From assembly GCF_001625215.2 (NCBI RefSeq), contig NC_030385.2, forward strand, positions 42,929,598 through 42,993,597: a stretch of 64,000 nt of DNA, read 5' to 3'. Positions 54,546-64,000 of this stretch are shown here, one piece after another (positions within the stretch are counted from its first letter, which is position 1; each line of letters starts with the position of its first letter). Source of the stretch: Daucus carota subsp. sativus (Eukaryota > Streptophyta > Magnoliopsida > Apiales > Apiaceae). Below the pieces are notes generated by a model, which was not told where the DNA came from, searched no databases, and saw only the letters and a program-made list of their open reading frames with translations. The translations under genes and the position numbers were made by a program.

Positions 54546-55108
54546 TCATCATGTGGTCATGCTTTGCTTTCACTTTTTATCACTTCTTACTACTGTAAAT
54601 GGACTTCCTGTGTTTCCTTTCTTTTATGTATGCGCACTTCATCTTAAGTTTGACGAATTTCTAATTACATGTTCCATGTTAGGAGGCCGTATAATATGTT
54701 GTGTCTTTCTGACCTTGTGTTCAAGGTCACGTAGATACTAAATTTAATGCCTTTGATGAATTTTTATTGATTGAATTGATGTACATACAGAGAGATTGTG
54801 TGTATTTATAATTAGATGATCAATAAAAATACACCAAAGTCATAGACTTAAAATTTATTGTGTGCGTAAAACAAAAAAAATCGTAATATGTTATTGGACC
54901 ATTCAGTTAACCGGTTAATAATATTAGAGAGGATAATCTAAAATGAATGTCTATCCGAAATGTTAGTGACCTTTTTAATTCTGTTATATACATAGAATAT
55001 AGAGATCTCAATTGTATTTGAAATATGAATCAAAGATGTTTATTTCATTATTTTAAGATTTGTAGATGAGAATGAACTATGTGCAAACAATTTTTGGAAT
55101 GTAGGTAG

Positions 55109-55784
55109 TGATAACGCCAATCTCCGATCCCGGTCCTTCCTCCGCCGTGAGTGGTGGTTCCGTGGTGCAGCTGCTGGATGGGAGCCTACAAAACAACGCC
55201 GGCGGGGGGGTTTTGCCCCGAAGCGCCTCCGGCGTGAGAGTAAGCGTGGGTTTCGGAAGGATAAAAATTAGAGAAAGTGCTATCTATATGTGGTGGGAGA
55301 AGGTGTTCGGTTGGTGGTTGCTGGTGGCTGAGAGTGTTTGAATATATGCTGAGTGTAAGTGTGTGTGAGAATGAGTGTGTAGAATGAAGTTAACCCCCAG
55401 ACTCTTGATCCTTGGTCTATTTATAGGCCAAGGATTAGGGTTTGGGGGTGCATACCTGGATCCTGGTCCTACACGTGTAGGGGTTTGATCCCCTACACGT
55501 GTCCAGGTGTCAGCGCGGAGATAGTATTTTGGAATGTTCCCTGGCTTGTCTTTATCGCCAGTAGTTGACCGTTATGCTTGTCTTTATCGTGTCAGTCTGT
55601 GCCTTGTGCAGCAAGTGTCGGCTGGTACATGTATGGACCCCGGTCGAGAGGCATGGTTAAGTCATACCCGGGTCCAATACCCCTCCCGGGTGATGTATCC
55701 TGGTAGGATTGAGATGTTGTGTCTTTCGGGGATCATGGTCCTTGTGCAGGCCCGGGTATGGACAACCCGGGTTACTCCATATCA
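55109..55784 (-). repeat. 3' LTR, 676 bp
   Basis: On the minus strand the LTR begins TGATATGGAG at 55784 and ends GGCGTTATCA at 55109, so it has TG...CA ends with a short TGATA/TATCA inverted repeat. The polypurine tract abuts the 55784 end. The five bases before 55109 (GGTAG) would be the target duplication, but its partner is out of view. Confidence 0.8.
55419..55425 (-). promoter_or_regulatory. LTR TATA box
   Basis: Minus strand CTATAAATAG in the middle of the LTR; the LTR transcript would start about 30 bp downstream, near 55390. Confidence 0.65.
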
Positions 55785-55801
55785 TTTGCCCCCCACTCCC
55801 T
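55785..55801 (-). other. Polypurine tract
   Basis: The minus strand reads GGGAGTGGGGGGCAAA directly before the LTR start, the normal primer site for plus-strand cDNA synthesis. Confidence 0.8.
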
Positions 55802-56400
55802 TATATAGATTCTCTATGTGAGGGAGTAAGGTGGAGTTTTGCTTTTGCTCCTCTGGCTGGGTAGATCCGGGGTTTTGTGTATGCCCCCCTGCCCGGGCAT
55901 ATCCGGGTAGGGGTAGAGGTTTGTTTTCGCCAGCTCTGCCCGGGTAGATCCGGCTAGAAGTTAGTGTTTCATGTTTGTAGAGGACTCTTGGCGTTCGTGG
56001 ATGGATTCGGGTGGGAATGTGTCTTTCTTTCCTTCCCGGCCGCGTGGGTCCGGATGAGAGTACATGCTTATTGTTGCCACCCGGCCCGGGTAGATATGTG
56101 AGTTGTTCGCTTTTTATTCTGAATAGATCCTGGTGGGGGTAGGGGTGCTGTGCTTTAGCCGTCCTGCCCGGGTTGAGTGGATCTCATCGGTCGGCTGTTC
56201 TTCCGTATTTCTGGATCCGGGTAAGGCTATAGCCCGGGTCAAGGGGTGGTGAAACGGTCGAGATGTGCGGAATTCAGACGGGTGGCGTGTCTTGGGAACT
56301 GCACCGACGCGTCTTTTGAGGAGAAGTAAATTAGAAACGGCTGTAATAATTGCTATGTGGCCTATAGGAGACTGCCACGTGGCCTAGCAGTAAGTTTATG
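55802..56400. other. Spacer between polypurine tract and antisense gene promoter
   Basis: GC-rich, with repeated CCCGGGT and ATCCGGGT words; the plus-strand promoter for the antisense gene must lie here. Confidence 0.5.
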
Positions 56401-56410
56401 TATATAAATA
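56401..56410 (+). promoter_or_regulatory. TATA box of the antisense gene
   Basis: TATATAAATA on the plus strand is followed by a pyrimidine-rich leader. A leader intron runs from a GTAAGT donor at 56568 to the TAG at 57345-57347, just before the ATG. Confidence 0.6.
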
Positions 56411-57351
56411 CACGCATCTCTGTTTCACTTCTTCATTTTCACTTCAGTTTTTTACTTGCTTTCTCTGCCCTTTTTTCAAAACCGCTTGTTCGTGCTCTTT
56501 TTTTTTCGTCGGAGTTTTTGCCGATTGTTGCCTGCGGCTTCGCCTTTTTTCTTCGTCTTTGTACCAAGTAAGTGATTCACTTCGCTTCTTCCTTTTACAA
56601 TGTTTCGCCTGATATGTGCTTGATGCTGTCTTAGTAATCTTTGAATGTTGCTGGTGCCCTGTTTGCATTTTTGTTTTGATATTGCATGTGTTCATTGCGG
56701 GTTTACAAGACTAGTTTGTGGTTTCGTGTTTTCGATTTGAGATGGCTTGGTGTGGTTTTTATGTTTTGGGGTTGAAGCTTTAATCTGGGTTTTTGTGGGA
56801 TGTTCTTGGGTGTTTTTGTGAAGTTAGATTTCGGTTTTTGAATGTGGGTTTTCTGGGTTTTGGTTTTGTGTTCTTGCCTATAAATGTGTATGTATATGTG
56901 TATAGTTTTCAGGGGGTTTGGTTTTGATCTTTGATTTTGATTTGAAATGTGTCAGAAACTGTTTGTGGCTCTTGGGTTTCCGGGGGCTTGAACTGAACCC
57001 GGGTCATGTAGTTGTGCCCGGGTTAGGTTGATTTAGGACACGGTAGGACGCGGCTGCTTTATTTTCGTACTTGGGGGAATTTTGTTGTGCTGTAGTGTGT
57101 ATGTGGGACCCGGATAGCTGTCTCGTATGTAGTACTCTTCTCCTTACGAAAACTTGGGGAAGGGAGAGGACCCGGGTAGAGTCGGGTGAGTTGCTGTAGC
57201 TGGTATCCGGGTAGTGTTGCTTGTACTCGGTCGTTTCTCCTTTCTTGATGCTTTTCCACATAGGATTAGGATGGGATCCGGACCCAACTAAAATCTGTAA
57301 CCATATGTGAATTCTAAAACTGACCCCGGGTTGCCTTTTTTATTTAGGTTT

Positions 57352-59906
57352 ATGGTCCGGATCCCTAGGCCGCCAAGGAAAGAGATCGTTGCTTACTCAG
57401 CTGTACCCGGGGAGTTTTCTAGTGACACCGAGTGCGACGAGGTTCAGACCCTTGCTTTCCGCGCCCGGGTCAAGATGGCAGAAAGGGAAGTCTCTTCTTC
57501 GGGAGTGGTATCCGAGTTCCAGAAAGTAACAAAAACGATTGGGAAGCAGGTAATTATGTCTCCGGAGGGGATGTGGTGTGACTCTAAATCTTATTTTGTC
57601 ACCAAGGCTCCCCTGGTTGAGGAGAAGGGGTTTTACACTAATATGGTCGGCTTCTATAGGCGTAAGCACCCGAACGGGATGTTGGGTCCTTACAATAAAG
57701 AGGAATTTGATGAGAAGTTCCGGGAGCTGACTGGGATCCGGGCTCCATTCCCAGTGAAGAGCCATATAAGAGAGATGTCTCCGGATGTGGCTGATCGGAT
57801 GATCCGGACTGCTTTCCAATTACCGTCGGAGGTCGAGTGGAGGTGGCCAGAGCCCGGGGAGATGATATATCACCGGCCTGCTGACGGTTTCGTCCCGGTG
57901 TGGATGGAACATCTTCGATCCGGGTGGAATCCCCGATGGCATGTTTTCTTCAAACATTTATGTAAATATGAGTGGAAAGTGTCTCCGATGCAGCTGACCC
58001 CGAACGCGGTCAAGTGGATGACCTGGTTTCTGTGGGCCTGCAACAAGATGAACTACTACCCTACGTTGAGGTTGTTCCGTATGTTATTTCAGTTTAAAAA
58101 GTCCGGGGTGAAGCCCCTCTATGAACTCCGCTTTCGTTCAAAGGAGTGCGGTCTGGGATCCGGGTTCCTGAGCCCGGTTATGCACCAAAGTTCTTTGAAG
58201 GGGTGGAACGGCGAAGTCCTTATGCTGAAGGGTTTGGACTTGGCTTTCATGCCTTACATAGAAGTAGATGATAAGAAGGTGAAGACGGATTCTGGAGCGC
58301 CCGGGGCGGCTGGGGAGTTCCGGGCTCAGCTGGTTGAGTTCTGCCGTTGTCTCGGGTTTCAGTTGACCCGGGATACGTTTATGCAGCACGATAAATTGCA
58401 CGAGGGCGGCTGTGAGTTGCATTTTTTTCCTTAGCTTTTTTGTTGTTATTTTTGTAGTATCCTATCCGGGTCTTCTTGTATGTTACCTGCACACTAATGT
58501 CTTGTCCGGGTCTTATTATTTGTTGCCTGCATATCAATGTCTTGTCCGGGTCTTTTTATTTGCGGCATGCTCCTTAGAATAATTCATTGCAATATTCCTT
58601 CGTATTGACCCGGGTTCTCTTGATTTTTGACAGGTCTTCCGTATTTCAACCCGGATCTTTGGAGAGCTATGTCTGCCAATGACTCCTTCGCCGCTGCTTT
58701 GAGAAACTTGGGGGGAGTCCATACCCTCCCGAAGCCACAGCCGAAGGATAAGTCGGCTAAGAAGAAGAGGGGCGCCAAGAGGGGGGAATCCGGGTCTTCC
58801 CGCCAGGAGACAGATGGGACCGGGCATTCAAGTGCTACTCCGGACCCGGAGGTCCCGGTTGAAGATCAGGAGCTGGGAGTTGATGCTGTGGAGGTGGAGA
58901 GCCCGGTCCACGAGCCGAAGAAAAAGAAGAAGAAGACTGATTCTTCTCAGAAACAAGTGATTGATATGACGGGGGAGGACCCGGGAAAGTCTGCGATGGA
59001 AGTGGTGGACCTGGGGGTCGAACTCGAGGGTGGTTCCCGCCCAGCGCCCAGGTTTGGAAAATATCCGGTCAAGAAAGTGATCGGATTAATGTCCGAGCTC
59101 CCCTCTGACCAGGATTGGGAGATGATGGAAGATCAGGGTCAGGTCGAGAATTTTAAGGAGATCGGGGACCTGTGGGGTCAGGTAATTCTCCTACCCGGGT
59201 TCAATTTCCTTTTGTACTTTGCTTCGTTTTCCTTGTTTTTTATAATTCTGGTTTTGCTGACCCGGGTCTGCTGTTTCTCTGTTAGCTCGGTGGACGCTTG
59301 GCCGGGTTCAACACCCATGCTTTGGCCAACCTGAAGAAGGAGAGAGATTTCTCTATCGCTAACCATGCCAAAGCAGTGAAGTTGGAGAAGGACCTCGACA
59401 TTGAGAGGTCGGCCCGGGAGGCGTTGGAATCGAGCTTGGCTACCAAAGTCAAGGAGGCTGAAGTTCGTAAGGAAGCTGAGCTCGGGCAGAGAGTCAAAGA
59501 TGCTGAGATCAGGGCGGATGCGGCTGACAAAAAGGTGTCCGGGTTGGAGAAGGAGATTGCTGATCTGAAGTTGCAGCTGGAGACCCGGAAGGCTCCTGAA
59601 GAGGTCGTTGCCGAGTTTCAGAAATCCAAAGCCTATGCAGATGCTTTGGCGAAGGCTGCAGCCGCTGAAGTCATGCGCTGTTGGACTGTGGCTGAAAAGC
59701 ACATTAAAACCGACCCGGGTGCCAACGCTCAGAGTTTTATTGACTTATATATTGATGTAAAGAACAGGGTCAATGCAGGTGGGGCGGAACCCGAGCCTTA
59801 TGTGGCCCCGGGTCAGGATGTGGACTCGGATTCTTCTGATGAGTCGGAACCTCTGGATGGAGAGACTCCTGCCAGAGATCCCCTTGCTGATGATCCTCCT
59901 GTTTAG
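57352..59906 (+). CDS. Antisense extra gene of the retrotransposon ('putative gypsy type transposon' family)
   Basis: This gene runs opposite to pol. Exons 57352-58411, 58634-59181 and 59286-59906 join in phase (HEGG-C-LPYFNPDLW and LWGQ-LGGRLAGFN) to 742 residues. The N-terminal 350 residues match the plant domain annotated as putative gypsy type transposon: GFYTNMVGFYRR, a DGFVPVWMEHLRSGW segment, then VSPMQLTPNAVKWMTWFLWAC and LRLFRMLFQFKKSG. The middle is low-complexity and basic (KKKKKK, several EPxP runs), and the last 200 residues are a long coiled coil of alternating Glu/Lys and Ala, ending acidic. No zinc knuckle, protease or polymerase motif is present, so it is not gag-pol. Function in the element is unknown. 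Introns in a reverse-transcribed element imply it is transcribed separately from its own promoter, antisense to the genomic RNA. Confidence 0.85.
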
Positions 59907-60107
59907 ATATTTCCCTTTGCTTTTTTAAAGACAATGTTCTGTAAGACTAAGGATGTTTGCCCGGGGTCTGTTTGGACCCGGGTTGGTCGATGTTTGGTTG
60001 CTGATTTAACTTGATATTCTCTTGCCGTATTTGTTTGTGAATGATTTCTATTGTTTTGTCTGTTTCTTTGTCCAGATTAATTGCTTATAATGATTGCTTA
60101 TGTTTGA

Positions 60108-60680
60108 CTTAGAAAATTTTCTAAGTAAATAAAAGTGGATGGACCCGGGTAATATCTACCCGGGTTGACTGCTTTAACATGTTTGCACTTAGAAAATTTT
60201 CCCAAGTAAATAAAAATGGATGGACCCGGGTAATATCTACCCGGGTGATCGCTTTATATAAGTTTGACTTAGGGGATTTACCTAAGTAAATGAAAAATGG
60301 ATGGATCCGGGTAATGTCTACCCGGGTGATCGCTTTATATAAGTTTGACTTAGGAGATTTTCCCAAGAAAAAGAAGTGGATGGACCCGGGTAATATATAC
60401 CCGGGTTGATTGCTTTATATATGTTTGCACTTAGGAAATTTTCCCAAGTAAATAAAGATGGATGGACCCGGGTAGATCTTTCCCGGGTTGATTGCTTTAT
60501 ATATGTTTGCACTTAGAAAATTTTCTAAGTAAATAAAAGTGGATGGACCCGGGTAGTCTTCCCCGAGTTGATTGCTTTATATAAGTTTGCACTTAGCAGA
60601 TTTTCCCAAGTAAATGAAATGGATGGACCCGGGTAGGTATTTCCCGGGGTGATTGCTCTAATATGTTTTTGGTTGCCTTA
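60108..60680. repeat. Tandem array of ~80-bp units with CCCGGGT palindromes
   Basis: Starts near 60108, 60188, 60268, 60349, 60430, 60512 and 60592, with a partial unit at 60677; period 80-85. Each unit has CTTAGAAAATTTTCTAAG or a variant (itself palindromic), an A-rich AAGTAAATAAA segment, then GGATGGACCCGGGTA and TACCCGGGTTGAT. The array lies between the converging 3' ends of the antisense gene and pol. Confidence 0.95.
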
Positions 60681-60834
60681 GAAATTTTCTAAGTAAATAA
60701 CGATATAGATTCATTAGTAGCAAAAGATTTCATTGATATTCAGACGATTACACAGCTTTGATGATGATCAAAAGTACATGATTGCTTTTTAGGGATATAT
60801 TGCTGTCTTCTAGGATCCTTCCTTCTCGTTGATT

Positions 60835-63800
60835 TTACTGGTAGAACTTCCTCAACCTAAGACCATGCCAGGTGTTGGGTACTTCTGACCCGTCCATATG
60901 CTCCAATTTGTAGGTGCCCGGCCTTAGGACTTCTTTGACTTTGTAAGGGCCTTCCCACTTAGGCATCAGCTTGCCGGTGTTGGTTGGATCAGAGGCTTCG
61001 GTGTCTCGTAGAACCAGGTCTCCTGTTTGAAAATTCTTAACCCGGGATTTTTTGCTGAAGTGATCCCGGGTCTTCTCTTTGTACTTTTCCATCCTTGCGA
61101 CTGCTTGATCTCGGACCTCGTCTACCAAGTCTAGGTTGACCCGGAGTCCTTCTTCATTCGCAATTTCATCAAAGTTGATCGCTCTGTGGGAAGGTGACCC
61201 GACTTCGATTGGGAGCATTGCCTCAGTTCCATAGGCCAACTTGAAAGGAGTTTCTCCGGTGCTTGTTCGGGGACTGGTTCGGTATGACCACAGAACATGT
61301 GGTAATTCTTCTGGCCATTTGCTCTTGCTTTCTTCTAGCCTCTTTTCAATTCCTCTCAGGAGGATCCGGTTGGTGACCTCTACCTGGCCATTTCCTTGAG
61401 GATAGGCGACTGAAGACTTCTTGTGCTTGATGCCTCTTTCAGCCAGGTAGCTTTCAAAGTCCGAACCTATGAACTGGGGTCCGTTGTCTGAGACCAGGAC
61501 CCTTGGTAGCCCGAATCTCATTAGAATGTTATCCATGAACCGGATGACATCTTGTTGATTGATTGTCCGCATTGCTTTAGCTTCGACCCACTTGGTCATA
61601 TAGTCGATGGAGACTAGCAAGTACCTAAGGTCTCCTTTGGCCCGGGGAAAGGGTCCCATGATGTCTATCCCCCAAACAGCAAAAGGGATTGGAGATAGGA
61701 CTGAGGAGGGTAGGACAGGGCTTACCCGGGGCACGTTGCTGAATAGTTGGCAATTTTTGCACTCCTTAACAAATTCGACGGAGTCTTGATGAATTGTTGG
61801 CCAGTAGTAGCCTTGCCGGATGATTTTATATGCCAGGCCTTTTGCTGACATGTGATCTCCACAAATCCCTTCGTGAACTTCTCTCAGACAATATTCGGCC
61901 TCCTCCGGACCTATGCATTTTAGGATTGGTGATGAGTAGGTCCGGCGAAAGAGTGTTCCTTCTTCGACAAAAAATTTGGCCGCCTTAGCTTTCAGCCGTT
62001 GTGCTTTTCCCTTGTCTTCAGGTAACTCTCCCTTCTCTATGTAGTTGATCAGGGGAGTCATCCAGGTAGGGTTGCTGTTGATTTCGAAAATTTCTTCATG
62101 CTCTATCGTTGGCTTGTGCAATTCTTCGAAGTAGACTGAGCTATCCAGGTCTGCTGAATTTTGGACTAACCTGGAGAGGTTGTCCGCTTCGGCATTTTCT
62201 TCCCTGTTGACTTGCAAGATCTTGCACCCGGGGATCAGAGTGAGGTAGCTTTTTACCAAGGCTTGATACTTGGTTAAGATCGGGTCCTTGGCGAGGTATT
62301 CTCCGTTAGTCTGTCTGACTACAATCTGGGAGTCACTGTAGATGATGAGATTTCGGATAGACAGGGTCCGGACTAACTTTAACCCTGCTAGAAGGGCTTC
62401 GTATTCCGCTTGGTTGTTGGTTGCTGCGAAACCGAAGGAGATTGCTGTTTTGATGGTGAACCCATCCGGGCTCTTCAGGATTAGCCCGGCTCCTGATCTT
62501 TCGGTTGTTGAGGAGCCGTCGACATGGAGTATCCAAGACCCCGGGTTAGATTGTACCGGGGCTTCTGGTTCAGTTTCCATGGGAGTTGTCTGGTTTTCAG
62601 GGAAGTTGCATTCCACCACGAAGTCTGCCAGGACCTGGGCTTTGACTGCTGTCCGGGGTAGGAATGTTAAGCTGAACTGGCTAAGTTCGATTGCCCAGTT
62701 TACCAGCCTCCCGGAGATGTCTGGCTTGTGGATGATTTTCCTCAAAGGTTGGTCTGTGACAATCCTGATTTCTCTTCCTTGAAAGTAATGTCTGAGTTTT
62801 CTGGATGCGGTGATCAGTGCGAAAGCAAATTTCTCTAAGTTGGGGTATCTGGTCTCCGCATCTTTGAGGACCTGGCTGACATAGTAGACGGGCTTCTGCT
62901 GCCCGGCTTCTTCCCTGATTAAGGCTGCCCCGACGGCAAAGGGACCGGCTGACAGGTATAGGTAGAGAGGTTCTCCGGGTACGGCTTTTGTCAGGATTGG
63001 GGGTTTGGACAGGTATGCTTTGATCTCATCAAGAGCTCTTTGGCAATCCGGGCTCCACTCGACTGACTTCTGATTTTTTGCCCCTTTTAGCAATTCAAAG
63101 AATGGTAGACATCTTTCAGCAAGTTTTGAGACGAACCTTCGAAGAGCTGCTAAGGACCCTGCTAGCTTCTGAACTTCCCTCTGAGTCCGGGGTGGTTGCA
63201 TCTCTTGCACGGCTTTGATCTTCTCCGGGTTGGCTTCGATACCCCGGTTGCTTACCATAAAACCCAAAAATTTTCCAGCTTCTACCCCAAAGGTGCATTT
63301 GTCCGGGTTGAGCTTTAGCTTAGTCCTTCTCATGTTCTCAAAGCATTCTTTGAGATCTGAAATGTGACCCGGGACTGATGTTGATTTAGAGATGATGTCG
63401 TCGACATAGCATTCCAAATTTCTTCCAAGTTGGTCTTTGAAAATCTCATTCATTGCCTTCTGGTATGTAGACCCGGCGTTCCTTAACCCGAAAGGCATCA
63501 GTTTGTAAGCATACACTGCCCGGTGGGTTATGAAAGCTGTTTTGGCTATGTCTGCTGGGTTCATCTTAACCTGGTTGTACCCGGAGAAAGCGTCCATAAA
63601 GCTTAACATCAGGTGTCCTGATGTGGCATCAATAAGCTGGTCTATGCTTGGTAGAGGATAAGGGTCCTTCGGGCATGCCGCATTCAGATCCGTGTAGTCA
63701 ACACACATCCTCCACTTTCCGTTTGCTTTCTTTACCATGACTACATTAGCTAGCCACTCTGGGTATTTGATCTCGCAGATGATATCTGCCTTCATCAATT

Positions 63801-64000
63801 TGCCAACTTCCTCATCTATTGCCTTCTGCCTTTCTGGTGCGAAATTTCTTCGTTTTTGTTTGACTGGTTTCTTCTTGGGGTCCACATCCAGGCTGTGCAT
63901 TGCTAGTGACTCGTCCAGCCCGGGCATGTCGTCCGGGCTCCAGGCAAAAACATCTGCGTAGCTCCGAAGTAGTTGGATGAGTTCTTCTTTAAAAACGGTA
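60835..64000 (-). CDS. Retrotransposon pol polyprotein (RT, RNase H, second RNase H, integrase), 5' end outside window
   Basis: The minus frame is open from the right edge to TAA at 60835-60837, about 1,055 codons. An ATG at 63927 is internal: codons upstream still read VFAWSPDD, a usual pol segment. In order: reverse transcriptase with MDAFSGYNQV and the catalytic YVDD; the Ty3-type RNase H (PLYLYLSAGPFAVGAAL, VTDQPL); a second RNase H starting WILHVDGSS with YSDSQIVVRQ; then the H-H-C-C finger before CKNCQ and the integrase core (GIDIMGPFP, SDNGPQFIGSDF, QVEVTNR as D, D and E sites). The C-terminal part ends KWEGPYKVKEVLRPGTYKLE and WHGLRLRKFY. Two RNase H domains mark the Tat/Ogre group. 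No stop or frameshift is visible. Gag and protease are not in view. Confidence 0.95.
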   Translation of the reverse strand, partial: TVFKEELIQLLRSYADVFAWSPDDMPGLDESLAMHSLDVDPKKKPVKQKRRNFAPERQKAIDEEVGKLMKADIICEIKYPEWLANVVMVKKANGKWRMCVDYTDLNAACPKDPYPLPSIDQLIDATSGHLMLSFMDAFSGYNQVKMNPADIAKTAFITHRAVYAYKLMPFGLRNAGSTYQKAMNEIFKDQLGRNLECYVDDIISKSTSVPGHISDLKECFENMRRTKLKLNPDKCTFGVEAGKFLGFMVSNRGIEANPEKIKAVQEMQPPRTQREVQKLAGSLAALRRFVSKLAERCLPFFELLKGAKNQKSVEWSPDCQRALDEIKAYLSKPPILTKAVPGEPLYLYLSAGPFAVGAALIREEAGQQKPVYYVSQVLKDAETRYPNLEKFAFALITASRKLRHYFQGREIRIVTDQPLRKIIHKPDISGRLVNWAIELSQFSLTFLPRTAVKAQVLADFVVECNFPENQTTPMETEPEAPVQSNPGSWILHVDGSSTTERSGAGLILKSPDGFTIKTAISFGFAATNNQAEYEALLAGLKLVRTLSIRNLIIYSDSQIVVRQTNGEYLAKDPILTKYQALVKSYLTLIPGCKILQVNREENAEADNLSRLVQNSADLDSSVYFEELHKPTIEHEEIFEINSNPTWMTPLINYIEKGELPEDKGKAQRLKAKAAKFFVEEGTLFRRTYSSPILKCIGPEEAEYCLREVHEGICGDHMSAKGLAYKIIRQGYYWPTIHQDSVEFVKECKNCQLFSNVPRVSPVLPSSVLSPIPFAVWGIDIMGPFPRAKGDLRYLLVSIDYMTKWVEAKAMRTINQQDVIRFMDNILMRFGLPRVLVSDNGPQFIGSDFESYLAERGIKHKKSSVAYPQGNGQVEVTNRILLRGIEKRLEESKSKWPEELPHVLWSYRTSPRTSTGETPFKLAYGTEAMLPIEVGSPSHRAINFDEIANEEGLRVNLDLVDEVRDQAVARMEKYKEKTRDHFSKKSRVKNFQTGDLVLRDTEASDPTNTGKLMPKWEGPYKVKEVLRPGTYKLEHMDGSEVPNTWHGLRLRKFYQ

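Larger units (their letters stand above)
55109..64000 (-). mobile_element. Tat-lineage Ty3/gypsy LTR retrotransposon, 3' part
   Basis: The element lies on the minus strand; its 3' end is at 55109 and its 5' part is beyond the window. Increasing coordinates give 3' LTR, polypurine tract, antisense gene, tandem array, then pol. Two RNase H domains and an antisense extra gene between pol and the 3' LTR place it in the Tat group. The pol frame is open over its whole visible length, suggesting a fairly recent insertion. The other LTR and TSD copy are not in view. Confidence 0.9.

Noticed and set aside
55109..55821. Open frames within the LTR as genes
   Set aside because: They run across the LTR edge or its regulatory sequence and resemble no protein.
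57397..59702. Minus-strand open frames within the antisense gene region as gag or protease
   Set aside because: No zinc knuckle or protease motif; codon patterns follow the plus-strand exons, so they are shadows.
60108..60680. Regular array as a CRISPR
   Set aside because: Units are contiguous 80-bp tandem repeats without unique spacers, in a plant retrotransposon.

Overview
The window is nuclear DNA of a dicot plant. It is AT-rich, its genes carry many GT-AG introns, and it is densely populated by MITEs. All protein families seen are plant ones: WRKY, GAMYB-type R2R3-MYB, phytepsin, dirigent, SKU5-like, DUF1068 and a Tat-lineage Ty3/gypsy element. The species cannot be fixed from sequence alone. 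No bacterial operon, CRISPR array or tRNA/rRNA gene was seen.

Layout. The first exon of a DUF1068 membrane protein gene (minus) lies at 1.4-1.6 kb, with its first intron running off the left edge. A divergent eight-exon CNOT9/Rcd1-like gene (minus) spans 6.1-10.5 kb and is only visible by joining small exons. From 11 to 17.5 kb is a MITE-rich stretch: two Stowaway elements, a 1.4-kb hAT element with a nested insertion, and fold-back elements with 9-bp target duplications. A group IIb WRKY gene (plus, five exons) is at 17.9-20.4 kb. A tandemly duplicated repeat split by a fold-back element follows at 20.9-23.4 kb. A complete 13-exon phytepsin-type aspartic protease (plus) occupies 24.9-30.1 kb. 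A dirigent gene (minus, 31.3-31.8 kb) and an SKU5-similar oxidase-like gene (minus, seven exons, 32.3-34.7 kb) come next. A GAMYB-like gene with a near-complementary miR159 site in exon 2 (plus) lies at 37.3-39.2 kb. From 39.2 to 45.4 kb there is no recognisable gene. A small basic protein gene (plus, 45.4 kb) precedes a MIR171 hairpin (plus, 46.8 kb). A complete 11-exon beta-1,3-galactosyltransferase gene (minus) is at 48.9-52.4 kb. From 55.1 kb to the right edge is the 3' part of a minus-strand Tat-type LTR retrotransposon. In order of increasing coordinate it has the 3' LTR, polypurine tract, an intron-containing antisense gene with its own TATA box, an 80-bp tandem array, and an uninterrupted RT-RNase H-RNase H-integrase frame leaving the window.

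The genes are independent eukaryotic units rather than an operon. Two have visible links to small RNA control: a miR159 site in the MYB gene, and the MIR171 locus itself. Dirigent and SKS are adjacent, co-oriented and both secreted, so a shared cell-wall role is possible but not shown. The least ordinary parts are the antisense gene plus palindromic tandem array inside the retrotransposon, the divergent CNOT9 paralogue with a lost C terminus, and the recurrent 9-bp-TSD fold-back elements.
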